Below are positions 36,084 to 46,497 of a stretch of DNA of 64,000 nt, in pieces. The position numbers were made by a program, and so were the translations under genes. This stretch comes from Bacteroidota bacterium. Its GTDB lineage: Bacteria > Bacteroidota > Bacteroidia > B-17B0 > Aurantibacillaceae. The stretch's first letter is position 1, and every line of letters begins with the position of its first letter. The DNA lies in assembly GCA_016711805.1 (NCBI GenBank), contig JADJSH010000041.1:7271-71270 (forward strand), read 5' to 3'. Under the pieces are notes generated by a model. That model had not been told where the DNA came from, ran no database searches, and saw only the letters and a program-made list of their open reading frames with translations.

Positions 36084-37382
36084 ATGAAAGTTTCAATCAT
36101 TTGTTTTTTTATCTGTTTTAGTGTTTATGGGTTTGCTCAAACGCCATATACTTCTTATTTTACAGGTGATGTAAATGATGTAACAACTTCTACCCAATAT
36201 GGGATTTGCTTAATGGGAGGCGCTACCGAGGATGATAATGCTATGACGTGGTTTTTAAACAAAAGTGGGGGAGGAGACATCGTGGTTATTAGAGCAACTG
36301 GTTCAAATGGCTATAATTCTTATTTATTTTCTGGATTAGGTGTTACGGTAAATTCTGTTGAGACGATTGTAATTAATAGTTTAGCGGCAGCCAATGATCC
36401 TTATGTTAGGCAACAATTAAGAAACGCAGAAGCTGTTTTTATTGCTGGCGGAGATCAATACGACTATGTTTCTTATTGGAAAAATACAGCAGTGGATAGC
36501 GCTTTAAATTATTTAATTAATGTTAAGCATTGTCCGATTGGAGGGACAAGCGCTGGAATGGCAATTCAAGGTCAAGCTTATTTTTCGGCGGCAGTTTCCT
36601 CTATTACAAGTGCAACAGCTTTATCAAATCCATACAGTGCAGGCGTTACTATTGGTAATAATGATTTTTTACATAACCCTCCTTTAAATAGAGTAATTAC
36701 AGATACGCATTTTGATAGTCCGGATAGAAGAGGACGATTATCTGTTTTTTTAGCAAGGTTATTTCAAGATAGTGCCCAAGCTTTTTATGGAATAGCTTGT
36801 GATGAATATACTGCTGTTTGTATAGATGATTTGGGAATTGCAAAAGTTTTTGGGGGCTTTCCCACTTATGATGACAACGCGTATTTTATCCAAGCAAATT
36901 GTATTCTGCCGAATAGCCCTGAAAATTGCTCAAATGGCCAATCACTAACATGGAACAGAAATAATGCGGCGTTAAAAGTGTATCAAATTAAAGGAGATGC
37001 AAATGCTACTAATAGTTTTGATTTAAACGATTGGACAACATGCTCAGGTGGGACATGGCAAAATTGGTATATAAATAATGGAATTATTTCTTATAGTTTA
37101 AATACAAGTGCGCCAAGTTGTTTACCTACAGCTATGAATGAGGTACAACAGCATAGCGATTTATTATTATATCCAAATCCAGTAAGTTCAATATTAAATA
37201 TTTCTTTAAATGAAATCCCAAAAAAAATAAAGGTGTACAATAGCACAGGTATACTTGTAGCTCAAGAAAAAACTATTCAAGAGCTTGATTTTAGGAATTA
37301 TGCCAACGGAATGTATTTTGTGAAAATAGAATTAGACGGTAACAGTGAAACAAAAGTTCAGAAAATTATAGTAAAGCACTAA
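36084..37382 (+). CDS. T9SS-sorted cyanophycinase-like S51 peptidase
   Basis: About 432 residues from ATG 36084, chosen over 36036 because it opens a clean signal peptide (SIICFFICFSVYGFAQ). S51 domain: GICLMGGATEDDNAM, EAVFIAGGDQYDYVSYW, and the nucleophile motif IGGTSAGMAI with the catalytic Ser; DTHFDSPDRRGRLSVFLAR supplies later active-site residues. A type A T9SS domain closes the protein (LLLYPNPVSSILNISL .. YFVKIELDG), so it is secreted to the surface. Substrate unknown; cyanophycin or other peptide is an inference from family. Confidence 0.85.
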   Translation: MKVSIICFFICFSVYGFAQTPYTSYFTGDVNDVTTSTQYGICLMGGATEDDNAMTWFLNKSGGGDIVVIRATGSNGYNSYLFSGLGVTVNSVETIVINSLAAANDPYVRQQLRNAEAVFIAGGDQYDYVSYWKNTAVDSALNYLINVKHCPIGGTSAGMAIQGQAYFSAAVSSITSATALSNPYSAGVTIGNNDFLHNPPLNRVITDTHFDSPDRRGRLSVFLARLFQDSAQAFYGIACDEYTAVCIDDLGIAKVFGGFPTYDDNAYFIQANCILPNSPENCSNGQSLTWNRNNAALKVYQIKGDANATNSFDLNDWTTCSGGTWQNWYINNGIISYSLNTSAPSCLPTAMNEVQQHSDLLLYPNPVSSILNISLNEIPKKIKVYNSTGILVAQEKTIQELDFRNYANGMYFVKIELDGNSETKVQKIIVKH

Positions 37383-37391
37383 AAATATACA

Positions 37392-38186
37392 ATGAAGCAA
37401 TATCACGATTTGATGCGCCATGTTTTAGAGCATGGAGTTAAAAAAGAAGACAGAACAGGAACAGGAACCGTAAGTGTTTTTGGATATCAAATGCGCTATA
37501 ATTTAGCGGAGGGCTTTCCATTACTTACTACAAAAAAACTACACACGAAATCAATTATTCACGAACTGTTGTGGTTTTTAAAAGGCGATACCAATATCAA
37601 ATATTTAAAAGATAATGGTGTGCGTATATGGGATGAATGGGCTGATGCTGAAGGGAATTTAGGCCCCGTTTATGGCTATCAATGGAGAAGCTGGCCAACG
37701 CCAGATGGAAAACATATTGATCAAATTACTCAGGTGGTTGACATGATAAAAAACAATCCAGACTCTCGCCGTTTAATTGTAAGTGCTTGGAATGTGGCCG
37801 ACATCAATAGTATGAAGTTGCCACCATGTCATGCGTTTTTTCAGTTTTATGTGGCTAATGGTAAATTAAGTTGTCAGTTGTATCAACGAAGTGCCGATAT
37901 ATTTTTAGGAGTACCTTTTAATATTGCTTCTTATGCCATTTTAATGATGATGGTTGCTCAGGTTTGCGATTTACAATTAGGTGATTTTGTTCATACTTTG
38001 GGTGATGCACATTTATATTCTAACCACATTGATCAAGCTAAATTGCAATTAACAAGAGATTTTAGACCATTACCTACGATGAAAATTAATCCTAATGTGA
38101 AATCTATTTTTGATTTTACCATTGATGATTTTACATTAGAAAACTATGATCCACATCCACATATTAAAGCTGAGGTAGCCGTATAA
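37392..38186 (+). CDS. thyA: Thymidylate synthase
   Basis: 264 residues, the classical ThyA length. It methylates dUMP to dTMP with 5,10-methylene-tetrahydrofolate. Catalytic Cys146 in KLPPCHAFFQFYV, with RRLIVSAWN (phosphate-binding) and QLYQRSADIFLGVPFNIASY. Starts 9 nt after the S51 gene. Intact. Confidence 0.97.
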   Translation: MKQYHDLMRHVLEHGVKKEDRTGTGTVSVFGYQMRYNLAEGFPLLTTKKLHTKSIIHELLWFLKGDTNIKYLKDNGVRIWDEWADAEGNLGPVYGYQWRSWPTPDGKHIDQITQVVDMIKNNPDSRRLIVSAWNVADINSMKLPPCHAFFQFYVANGKLSCQLYQRSADIFLGVPFNIASYAILMMMVAQVCDLQLGDFVHTLGDAHLYSNHIDQAKLQLTRDFRPLPTMKINPNVKSIFDFTIDDFTLENYDPHPHIKAEVAV

Positions 38187-38247
38187 AAAAATCAGATAAA
38201 ATTTCATCAATCATTATAATACAATTAACTTTACACAAAAATTAAGT

Positions 38248-38604
38248 ATGAGCGATATTAAAACAATATTAGAAAGTGCTAAAACTCAAATGGAGAAAAC
38301 AATAACCCATTTAGAATCAGAATTAGCAAAAATAAGAGCAGGTAAAGCAAATCCAAGTATGTTGGATAATGTGTTTGTAGATTACTATGGAGCAAAAACT
38401 ACTTTAGGAAATGTAGCAAGTGTAAATACTCAAGATTCTAGAACTATTTTAGTTCAGCCTTGGGAAAAATCAATGCTAACGCCTATCGAAAAAGCTATTC
38501 AGGCAGCTAACTTAGGATTTAATCCGCAAAATGATGGCGTATTGATTCGTATCATTGTTCCACCATTAACAGAAGACGGGCTTTTTCGTTGTTGTTTAAT
38601 TTAA
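38248..38604 (+). pseudogene. frr: Ribosome recycling factor, 3' half missing
   Basis: 118 residues where about 185 are expected. The sequence is normal RRF to IRIIVPPLTED (ELAKIRAGKANPSMLDNVFVDYYG, TILVQPWEKSMLTPIEKAI), then diverges into GLFRCCLI and stops. The RRF C-terminal helix, which binds the ribosome, is absent. Since frr is essential and single-copy in nearly all bacteria, either an intact copy lies elsewhere or the assembly has a deletion here. The adjacent converging gene is also missing an internal piece, which favours assembly error. Confidence 0.85.
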
Positions 38605-38607
38605 AAT

Positions 38608-39130
38608 CTATTCTACACGCTTAATGGTACAGCCTATAGATTTAGTTTCTTGCATTTTAGGAGTTTCGTTTTTTGCTAAGGCATCAATAGCATCTTTTAA
38701 ATAGTGTGCTTTGGCAGCAGCTGGATCTTTTACATTATCGTCAATAGCACCTTTGTAAATAAGCCCTTTGCTATTATGCAGCATATTTTACCATCGCATC
38801 AAAACTGTCTTCATCGGCACGTTGAGCTTCATTGCTATTAATAATAATACATCCAATACCTTGTTTTGCGCAATCATCCGATAACTCTTTAATTCGAGTT
38901 TCACTTAACTTTACATACGGGCAAGTATTACATGAAAAAATAACTAATAATCCTTTGGATGTTTTAGAGGTATTTAGAGAAACTTCTTTTCCACTAACAT
39001 CCTTCATTTTCTCATCTGCCATTGGCATTGGAGCATTTAAGCCAAGTTCGGCACCTGCTGTTGTATTAATAAACGATAATAAAAAACCGCAAGCAACTAA
39101 TAGTACAAAAAATATAAAACCTTTCTTCAT
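38608..39130 (-). pseudogene. Secreted thioredoxin/peroxiredoxin-like protein, internal deletion
   Basis: Signal peptide (FIFFVLLVACGFLLSFI), then a redoxin domain with NTCPYVKLSETRI (Cys-Pro at the active site). The frame breaks at FDAMVKYAA (stop 38774). It continues in another frame from about 38770 as SKGLIYKGAIDDNVKDPAA down to IGCTIKRVE and TAG at 38608. Typical family members have about 30 more residues between these parts, including the cis-Pro region, so roughly 95 bp appear to be missing. Periplasmic redox protein in intact relatives. Confidence 0.75.
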
Positions 39131-39487
39131 GATAATTGATTTAATAGCTAGCTAAATTAGCAAAACGATTTAGATAAGATTTCGGATTCCTCTAAAGAAT
39201 AGTAACATTCGTCTAATAGAAATGGATTTCGTCGATTTTGACTATAATTACCTGATTTTTAACAATTTGTTAATGAAAAAGAAATATTGCCGAGGGGTTT
39301 ATTAACTATCTTTACAATATAAAAGTGAACAACCTAAAGGAGTTTTAAAGTTTAGTTCTTAATGACTTAAAATAATCCAAAACCGCTTTAAATAATTTTT
39401 AAAAAGCGAACACCCTAAAGGAGTTTTTTATTTAATGATAAAAAACTAATCCGAAACCGCTTTAAATAAATTGAAAGATTTTTTTAA
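39131..39487. other. Intergenic region with a repeated block
   Basis: AT-rich region between divergent genes. It holds the tandem repeat described in the next entry and no convincing ORF. Confidence 0.5.
39325..39469 (+). repeat. Two diverged copies of a ~65-70 bp block
   Basis: Copy 1 (39325-39395) and copy 2 (39406-39469) both begin GYGAACAMCCTAAAGGAGTT and end AACCGCTTTAAATAA. The middle parts differ. They lie in the leader of the T9SS gene at 39488 and could be a duplicated regulatory leader. Confidence 0.7.
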
Positions 39488-41337
39488 ATGGGTAAGTTAC
39501 ATAACATATATAAATACAAGCATGGAGCTAAAGTTTTGGCTTTGTTATTTATGTTATGTTTTGGTAAAAGTTGGGGGCAAAATATTTTTATTCAGGTTTT
39601 GCTGGAGGAACGCAGTCCTGCAGGTTGGTCTTTTACTGCTATAGGTGGAACTTATACTTCTGCTGGTAATTTTGGAAACTCATCCCCTTCGTTACAATTT
39701 GATAATACTAATGATAGAGTAGTTACTGAATCGTTTGTATGCGGTGATCAGCTTTCATTTTGGGTTAAAGGACAAGGAACAAATGCAACCTCTGCATTAT
39801 TAGTTGAAGGGTTTAATGGAACTATTTGGACAACCATTGTTAATTTAACACCATTACCTACAACTGGAACAGTGTATTCTTATGCAATATCTACAACTAT
39901 TATTCAAATTAGATTTACTTACACAAAAAGCGTTGGAAATTTAGCTTTAGATGATGTTACTGTTCGTCAAGGTAATTGTGCTACAAATACTATAACAACA
40001 GATTTAGTAAATAACCCTCCATTTGCTTTAACCGATTGTACAGTCACTGCATCGGGTACTGTTACCTTTTCTTCTACAGGGACATTTAATGTAGGAAATA
40101 ATTATACGGCTCAACTTTCTGATGCAAGTGGTAGTTTCGCATCTTCAGTTGCAATAGGAAGTATTTCTTCAACAGCAAACACTGGCGTTGTTTCGTTTAC
40201 AATACCAGCAGGAACACCATCTGGCACCGGATATATGATAAGAGTTGTAAGTGATAATCCAGTCATTACTGGCTCAAATTCATCAGTATTTACAATTACA
40301 ACAACTTGTACTCCCACAATTACACCAGGCGGAACAATTACGGCGTGTGCTTTTTCAGGAGCAATGTCAATTTTTGATAAATGTAATAACGGACAAGGTT
40401 GTACAACTGGCTGTGATTTATCAACCTATTCAAATTTAGGTTATACAGTGTTGTGATGGCCCTTCTGCAAAATAACAGTAATTGTTTTGGGGCCTAATCC
40501 AGGAGGTCAGCAATTACAAGGCATAGTATTTAATATTCCTAGTGGATGTACGATGAGTGTTACGGTAGAATTTAAAACGAGAGGTGGTGCCTGTTCAAAT
40601 TCAGGAATGGATAATGGAGATTATTTAAAAATCAATGGAACAACCTATACGGGAACTGGAAATGCAGATATTACACAATCTATTTCGCAGACAGGAGGAT
40701 CAATTTTACCCAAGAAATTTCGAACCAGAATGGGATTGAAATTTTAACTTCTACAACTCAAGTTGTCAGTGGTAGTTGTTTGCAATGTTCTTTACTAGAC
40801 GTTACTCTACTGAATTTTAATTGTATTTCCGAATCTGATGGATACAAATTAGTATGGGCAACAGCTAATGAACATCAAAGCAAAAATTTTGAAATCGAAT
40901 ATTCTGTAGATGGAGTCGAATTTCATAAAATAGCTGAAATGCCAGCTAAAGGCGAATCTAATTCTTATTTATATTATGAAAACTATATTCAAAATGTATT
41001 TTCATCACCATTATTGTATTTCAGATTAAAAATGAATGATTTAAATGGTGGATATACATATTCGCCCATTGAATATTATCAAATGATTTTTTAGGATTCG
41101 ATTGAAGTATCCAATCCTACTGTAAATTTAATGTTATTGTGTATGTGGGAACAAAATTAAATTATTTAAATTCTACAATTTCTATTTATGATGTAAATGG
41201 TAAATTATTAGTTGATGAAACGATTAAAGATTCTCAAACTAAAATTAATACTCAAGATTTTTCTGAAGGAATTTATTTTTTTAAAAGTATCATCTCCCTA
41301 CAAAACCCAAAATTTTAAACTAATTATTCAAAAATAA
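39488..41337 (+). pseudogene. Large T9SS-secreted protein, broken by frameshifts
   Basis: Four or more open pieces (39488-40456, ~40457-40747, 40780-41094, ~41100-41337) form one protein of about 610 residues. Signal peptide (LALLFMLCFGKSWG), then beta-sandwich segments (LALDDVTVRQGNC), a GNNYTAQLSDASGSFASS segment, a domain with CDLSTYSNLGYTV / GIVFNIPSGCTMSVTVEF, a domain typical of Bacteroidota surface proteins (LLNFNCISESDGYKLVWATA) and a type A sorting tail (ISIYDVNGKLLVDETI .. GIYFFK). Ligand unknown. Breaks near 40455, 40700-40780, 41095 and 41284. Confidence 0.7.
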
Positions 41338-41364
41338 TCATTCACAACTTACTTTAAAAGGATC

Positions 41365-44172
41365 ATGAAAAATTTTATTCTATTATTAATTATAGTTTTA
41401 GCGCATCAAGCTAAATCACAATGTTTTCAAATTCAAAGCATTTTGGTTGATGCTTGCGCAGGTTCGCAAGAAGGACAAAACGAAATGGTAATATTTCAGG
41501 TTGGAGCTACCGCATTAAACACAGCTAACTTATCAGTTAATTGGCCAAATAATAGTTGGTTGGGTTTAACTAAAAATGCAAGTACAGCGGCAGATGTAGC
41601 TACTGTTAATGCTACGATTGTTGGATGCGGATTTTTAAAAGAACCTACGGCTAACGTTTTACCTGCTAATGCTAAAGTATTATTGGTTACCAGTTCTGCA
41701 TGGTCGCCATTAGCGCAAAGTTTCGCAAATTTAACGGATACACTTTATATTATTTTTCAAACCGCTGGAAATACAGCTGGTCATTTTGCTAATTCGGGAA
41801 CAGGTTTAAGAACTTTATCGATGACGTTTTCATCACCTGCAAGTTGCACAGATGCGGTTACTTATGATAGAGCTTTACTTATCAATCAGGCTGGTAATTT
41901 AGGAGCGCAAGATGGAGGCGCTGTTGAATTTTCTCCATCTGGTTTAGCTACTTATGTTAATTATGGGTGTCAAGCACCATTTATTCCTTTATCTGTTGAT
42001 GCAGGGAATAATGCAAGTATATGTGTTGGTACTAGTCAAAATTTTGCTGCCGTTGCTTCTGGCGCTTTTACTAATGTTAATTGGAGTTTAGGCGCTGGAG
42101 CTACTGGTTCTTTTGCTCCAACAAATTCTTTATCTACAACATATACTTCTGGAACGGGAGATAATGGTACAATTAAATTATATTGTACAATTTCAAAAGC
42201 TTGCGGCACTCAAACAACCACTGTAAAAGATAGTGTATTATTAAATATAACTCCCTTACCAACGGTTACTGTTAGCCCTTCTGTAGTTAATTTATGTTCA
42301 GGACAAACAGCTACCGTGCAAGCTAATGCAAATACTGCTGTGACTTATACTTGGAGCACAAGTGCTAATACAAATACGGTTGCTTTAAATGCGGTTGGAG
42401 TTTATACTGTTAACGTTTCAAATTCATGCGGTAACTCATCAGCCACAGTAAGCGTTTCAATTTCATCAGCCCCAACTTTATCTATTGTATCGTCAGTAGT
42501 TACTATTTGTTCAAGTGGACAAACTGCTACCTTATCTTTGGTTGGAAGCACGGGGACGTATTCTTGGAGCACTGGTGTTAGCATCTACAACTACGATTTC
42601 ATCGCCTGGTGTTTATTCTGCAACAGTTTCAACTTCTGGTTGTGGTAATGCAGTTGCTAATATTTCTTTAGGAACAGCTCCACTACCAATTGTTTCTATA
42701 TTAACTCCTTCCTCAAACTCATTGTGTGTTGGTGGAAGTGTTATATTAACAGCAAATTCAAATGAAGGAAATTACTTATGGAGTAATGGCGCTACAACAA
42801 ATACAGTAAGTGTTAATTCGCCCTCTATATCTGTAACAAGTACAAATGCTTGCGGTAGTTCACAGGCAACGCAAACGCTTAATATTGTTCCATTACCAAC
42901 GCTCACTTTGAGTGCCAATGCTGTTTCATTATGTGCGGGACAAACGGCTACTGTTCAAGCAAACACAAACACACCAGTAACATATACATGGAGTACTGGA
43001 GTTAATACAAATAGCGTTTCTTTAAATTCAGCAGGTGGTTTCTTGCTATCAAATGCTTGCGGTAATGCTTCTGAAAGTGTAACAGTTACAGTTGGCTTTC
43101 TACCATCTGCACCAACATTGCTCAGGACAAACACACCTTTCAACCTGAAGTGGAGCCTATCTTTGGAGTAATGGGACCACCACTACGCGTTTCAATCGGT
43201 GACAGGACTTAACTAGTTGGGTGGCGGCTGTAACAATATGTTCAAGTTCACCACGTTGCATTGCCTTCCAACAATTTGCTCAGGGCAAACATCAACTATA
43301 AATGCAATTAGTAATGCAGATAATTATTTGTGGAGTACAGGAAGTTTTACTAATACTACTGTTGTAAATACTCCAGGAGTTGTTACGGTATGTATCAAAC
43401 TCTTGCGGAGCAGCAACGGCTTCAACAACTGTTGTTTCAAATGTCTTGCCTATTTTAAATTTAACATCAAGCTCAACAACCATTTGCCCTAACGAAACAG
43501 CTACATTAACAGTTACAGGAGGAAGCGCACCTTATACTTGGTCAAACACTTTAAACACAGGTTCTGTTGTTACAACTAGTGGCGGCGTAGTTACAGTATC
43601 TAATACCAATGCTTGTGGAACAACAACCGCATCTATCATTGTTAACGTTGACAAATTTAAATGCAAGCATATCTGCTAATCCAATAAGTGGATACAAGTC
43701 CTTTAACTGTATCGTTTACTAATAATAGTACAAATGCTACCACATATTTGTGGGACTTTGGAAATGGAAACGTAGCCAATACGCAAACTGTTACTGATCA
43801 AATTTTTAATAATAGTGGTGTTTACACAGCTTATTTAACGGTTACCAATGGTTTGTGTATGGACATAGATTCTTTAACTGTTACAGTTTCTGAAGAAGAA
43901 CCAACTTTATACGTGCCAAATGCATTTACGCCAAATGGAGATAGTATTAATGATATTTTTTGGATTGGTGCAACTAATATAAAAGAGTTTCATATCATTA
44001 TTTTTGATCGTTGGGGGTTAAAGTTATTTGAGTCTTCGGATTTGCTTGATAGCTGGACTGGAAAAGTAAATGGGAAAGAAGTACCTGATGGATGTTACTT
44101 TTACTTGTTAATGCCAAAGATATTGATGATAAAGAAATAAAAAAACAAGGAACAATTACCTTATTTAAATAA
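41365..44172 (+). pseudogene. Large Ser/Thr-rich T9SS surface protein with type B sorting domain, broken
   Basis: Pieces 41365-42648, 42515-43171, 43217-43492, 43380-43679 and 43688-44172 form one protein of about 930 residues. Signal peptide (FILLLIIVLAHQAKS), an N-terminal lamin-tail-like domain (CFQIQSILVDACAGSQEGQNEM), then at least five Ig-like repeats of the form CSGQTATVQANANT..YTWSTG..TNTVALN..G.YTVNVSNSCG, a PKD domain (VSFTNNSTNATTYLWDFGNG), and the type B (CHU_C/gliding) tail (VPNAFTPNGDSINDIFWIG .. DGCYFYL). One missing A at ~44110 hides the final NAKDIDDKEIKKQGTITLFK. An adhesin-like surface role is inferred. Its 3' end overlaps the converging GT9 gene by 12 nt. Confidence 0.78.
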
Positions 44173-45156
44173 GGGTAACTTAATTTCGTTACCGCATCTG
44201 AAATTGTTTTTAGGACACGTTTTATAGCCATGCAATCCGCATGGTTTACAATCTAAATTATTGACTTCAATTATTGTAGAGTTATATGATAATGGATAAA
44301 ATCCATAAGAAGGAACTGTAGAACAAAAGAATGCAGTTGTAGGCGAATTACCAGCAGAAGCTAAATGTAAAGGACCACTGTCGTTTACATAATTCATTTT
44401 AGCGTGTTTCATTAATTCGCAGGATTCTAGTAAAGATAATTCGCCAGCCAAAATTATACTATTTGAATGTGTGCTTTTGGTTTTTATATCTTCGCATAAT
44501 AATTTATCTGAAGGACCACCTAATAAATAAATAATTATTTCTTTTGGAATCGAATTGCATAAGTCTATCCATTTGTCTTTTGGTAATTGTTTTGTAAACC
44601 AAACAGATGAAGGCGCCATGCAAACAAATGCATGCGAAACTAATGGTTCTATTTTTGAAAATTGTTTAAAGCTTGGATATAGTTTTGGTTTAACAATAGT
44701 TTTATCTGTAATCGATTCTATTAAATCATTATAACGTTCTATTTCGTGTCTACCATCACCAATTTTATGTTTTGATTTATTATCAAATAAAAAAGAGAAA
44801 GGATTTTTATCGTAACCAGAAGTATAGCGTGCTTTTGAAAAAGCAGTTAAAAAACCGGAACTGCCATACCTATGGAGATTAATAACGGTGTCAAATTTTT
44901 GTTTTTGTATAGTTTTTAGTAATTGAAATAAACTCTTGTATTTACCTTCTTGTTTATTCCAAACTAAGGTTTGATTTAAGAAAGGATGTTCCTGGTATAA
45001 TGATTCGTTTCCTTTCCTTACCAAAATAGAAATTTTTGCTTGCGGAAAAAATAGATGCATTTTCTCAACTACGGATGATGCCAAGATAGCGTCGCCAATA
45101 AATGCCGTTTGAATAATGAGTATGTTTTTGTGTGTTACCAAACTATACAGCAACAT
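44161..45156 (-). CDS. Glycosyltransferase family 9 (heptosyltransferase-like)
   Basis: 331 residues. ILIIQTAFIGDAILASSVVE is the GT9 N-terminal signature, and the C-terminal half has FVCMAPSSVWFTKQLPKDKW, IIIYLLGGPSDK, and NDSGPLHLASA with the catalytic-site Asp and His. Transfers heptose or another ADP/NDP-sugar onto the LPS core at the inner membrane. The C-terminus has four Cys (CKPCGLHGYKTCPKNNFRC), often seen in such enzymes. Its start overlaps the end of dapD by 14 nt, so they are translationally coupled. Confidence 0.88.
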   Translation of the reverse strand: MLLYSLVTHKNILIIQTAFIGDAILASSVVEKMHLFFPQAKISILVRKGNESLYQEHPFLNQTLVWNKQEGKYKSLFQLLKTIQKQKFDTVINLHRYGSSGFLTAFSKARYTSGYDKNPFSFLFDNKSKHKIGDGRHEIERYNDLIESITDKTIVKPKLYPSFKQFSKIEPLVSHAFVCMAPSSVWFTKQLPKDKWIDLCNSIPKEIIIYLLGGPSDKLLCEDIKTKSTHSNSIILAGELSLLESCELMKHAKMNYVNDSGPLHLASAGNSPTTAFFCSTVPSYGFYPLSYNSTIIEVNNLDCKPCGLHGYKTCPKNNFRCGNEIKLPLFK

Positions 45157-45952
45157 TATGCTCTCTTAAAGCATCGTTTAATGAGGTTTTTAAATCAGTA
45201 CTTGCTTTTCTTTTTCCAATAATTAAAGCACAGGGCACTTGATATTCTCCAGCAGGAAATTGTTTGGTATATGAACCAGGAATAACCACACTGCGCTCAG
45301 GAACATAACCTTTGGTTTCAATTGGGGTTGCACCAGTAACATCAATAATTTTAGTTGACATCGTTAAGCAAACATTGGCTCCTAAAACAGCTTCTTTGCC
45401 AACATGAACACCTTCAACTACTATACAGCGAGAGCCAATAAAACAATTGTCTTCAATAATAACTGGAGCAGCTTGTACAGGCTCTAAAACACCACCAATT
45501 CCAACGCCGCCACTTAAGTGAACATGCTTGCCTATTTGAGCACAACTACCAACGGTTGCCCATGTATCTACCATTGTTCCTTCATCAACGTAGGCTCCAA
45601 TATTTACAAAACTTGGCATCATAATCACACCTTTCGAAATATAACTTCCGTATCGAGCAATAGAACCAGGAACAGTTCTTACACCAGCTTCTGCGAAATT
45701 GGTTTTTAACTTCATTTTATCGTGGTATTCAAAGGGCTTTAGTTCCATAGTTTCCATTTGTTGAATAGGAAAATACAAAATAACGGCCTTTTTTATCCAA
45801 TCGTTTACTTGCCAAGTTCCGTCAGCTTTTGGTTCTGCAACTCTTAATTTACCTTTGTCTAAATCTTCAATTATTTGACGGATAGCTTGTTGATTGGTAG
45901 GTTCTTTCAACAACTCACGGTTATTCCATATAGATTCTATAATAGTTTGCAT
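45143..45952 (-). CDS. dapD: 2,3,4,5-tetrahydropyridine-2,6-dicarboxylate N-succinyltransferase
   Basis: 269 residues, normal length. Succinylates tetrahydrodipicolinate in the diaminopimelate/lysine pathway, supplying peptidoglycan precursor. N-terminal helical part (IESIWNNRELLKEPTNQQAI) and a left-handed beta-helix (MPSFVNIGAYVDEGTMVDTW, SCAQIGKHVHLSGGVGIGGV, NCFIGSRCIVVEGVHVG). Diverges from the tRNA genes, sharing a ~70-nt intergenic region. Intact. Confidence 0.95.
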   Translation of the reverse strand: MQTIIESIWNNRELLKEPTNQQAIRQIIEDLDKGKLRVAEPKADGTWQVNDWIKKAVILYFPIQQMETMELKPFEYHDKMKLKTNFAEAGVRTVPGSIARYGSYISKGVIMMPSFVNIGAYVDEGTMVDTWATVGSCAQIGKHVHLSGGVGIGGVLEPVQAAPVIIEDNCFIGSRCIVVEGVHVGKEAVLGANVCLTMSTKIIDVTGATPIETKGYVPERSVVIPGSYTKQFPAGEYQVPCALIIGKRKASTDLKTSLNDALREHNVAV

Positions 45953-45970
45953 AAATTTCGTTTAAAATTG

Positions 45971-46000
45971 TTTGCAATTTAACTAAAATAAGTATATTTG
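45971..46000 (+). promoter_or_regulatory. Promoter of the tRNA-Arg/tRNA-Met unit
   Basis: TTTG (45971-45974), 18 nt, then TATATTTG (45993-46000): an excellent match to the Bacteroidota -33/-7 pattern, 21 nt before the tRNA. Confidence 0.75.
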
Positions 46001-46021
46001 CACTCCAAAATTTTTTGGATT

Positions 46022-46095
46022 GGTTGTGTAGCTCAACTGGATAGAGCATCTCACTACGGATGAGAAGGTTTGGGGTTCGAATCCCTACACGATCA
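46022..46095 (+). tRNA. tRNA-Arg (anticodon ACG)
   Basis: GGTTGTG pairs with CACGATC (two G-U), D-arm GCTC..GAGC, anticodon loop CTACGGA gives ACG, T-arm TGGGG-TTCGAAT-CCCTA. 74 nt without CCA. Confidence 0.95.
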
Positions 46096-46100
46096 CAAGT

Positions 46101-46132
46101 AAAACCCTTTGAAATCAGAGGGTTTTATTTTT
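46101..46132 (+). terminator. Hairpin after tRNA-Arg
   Basis: AAAACCCT pairs with AGGGTTTT, followed by ATTTTT. Possible terminator or processing hairpin between the two tRNAs. Confidence 0.5.
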
Positions 46133-46139
46133 AAAGAAT

Positions 46140-46213
46140 GGTGAGGTAGCTCAGTTGGTTAGAGCATCGGATTCATAACCCGAAGGTCAGGAGTTCAAAT
46201 CTCCTTCTCACTA
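46140..46213 (+). tRNA. tRNA-Met (anticodon CAT)
   Basis: GGTGAGG pairs with TCTCACT (wobbles), D-arm GCTC..GAGC, anticodon loop TTCATAA gives CAT, T-arm AGGAG-TTCAAAT-CTCCT. 74 nt. The anticodon stem has an A-C mismatch at its base near the loop. CAT could also be a tRNA-Ile2 whose C34 is modified; sequence alone does not decide. Confidence 0.92.
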
Positions 46214-46214
46214 C

Positions 46215-46246
46215 AAAGCCCGTTCTTAATTTAAGAACAGGCTTTT
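46215..46246 (+). terminator. Hairpin after tRNA-Met
   Basis: AAGCC-C-GTTCTTAA pairs with TTAAGAAC-A-GGCTT, then TTT. It lies between the tRNA and the GIY-YIG gene. Confidence 0.65.
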
Positions 46247-46254
46247 ATGAACTT

Positions 46255-46497
46255 ATGTTTACTGTTTACGCATTATATTCAGAAAAATTCAATAAAATCT
46301 ACGTTGGCTATACTTCCAATATAGAGCAGAGGTTATTGGCTCACAATGAGTTGGAAACTAAAGGATATACTTTAAGATATAGACCTTGGAAATTAGTGCA
46401 TTCAGAAAATTTTAAAGACAAAGCAAGTGCTATGAAAAGAGAAAAAGAATTAAAATCTGCAAAGGGAAGAGAATTTATTTGGAATATTATTGGTTAG
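46255..46497 (+). CDS. Small GIY-YIG nuclease domain protein
   Basis: 80 residues, a stand-alone GIY-YIG domain: VYALYSEKFNKIYVGYTSN (here VYA..IYVGY), Arg in DIEQRLLAHN position (IEQRLLAHNELETKG), then YRPWKLVHSE and MKREKELKSAKGREFIW with the catalytic Glu region. Related small proteins are abundant in Bacteroidota; their roles are mostly unknown, while the fold occurs in UvrC and homing endonucleases. It starts 42 nt after tRNA-Met. Its last codons and stop (ATT GGT TAG) are formed by the D-loop sequence of a tRNA-Met remnant, so the gene is sandwiched between a full tRNA and a partial copy. Confidence 0.88.
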   Translation: MFTVYALYSEKFNKIYVGYTSNIEQRLLAHNELETKGYTLRYRPWKLVHSENFKDKASAMKREKELKSAKGREFIWNIIG

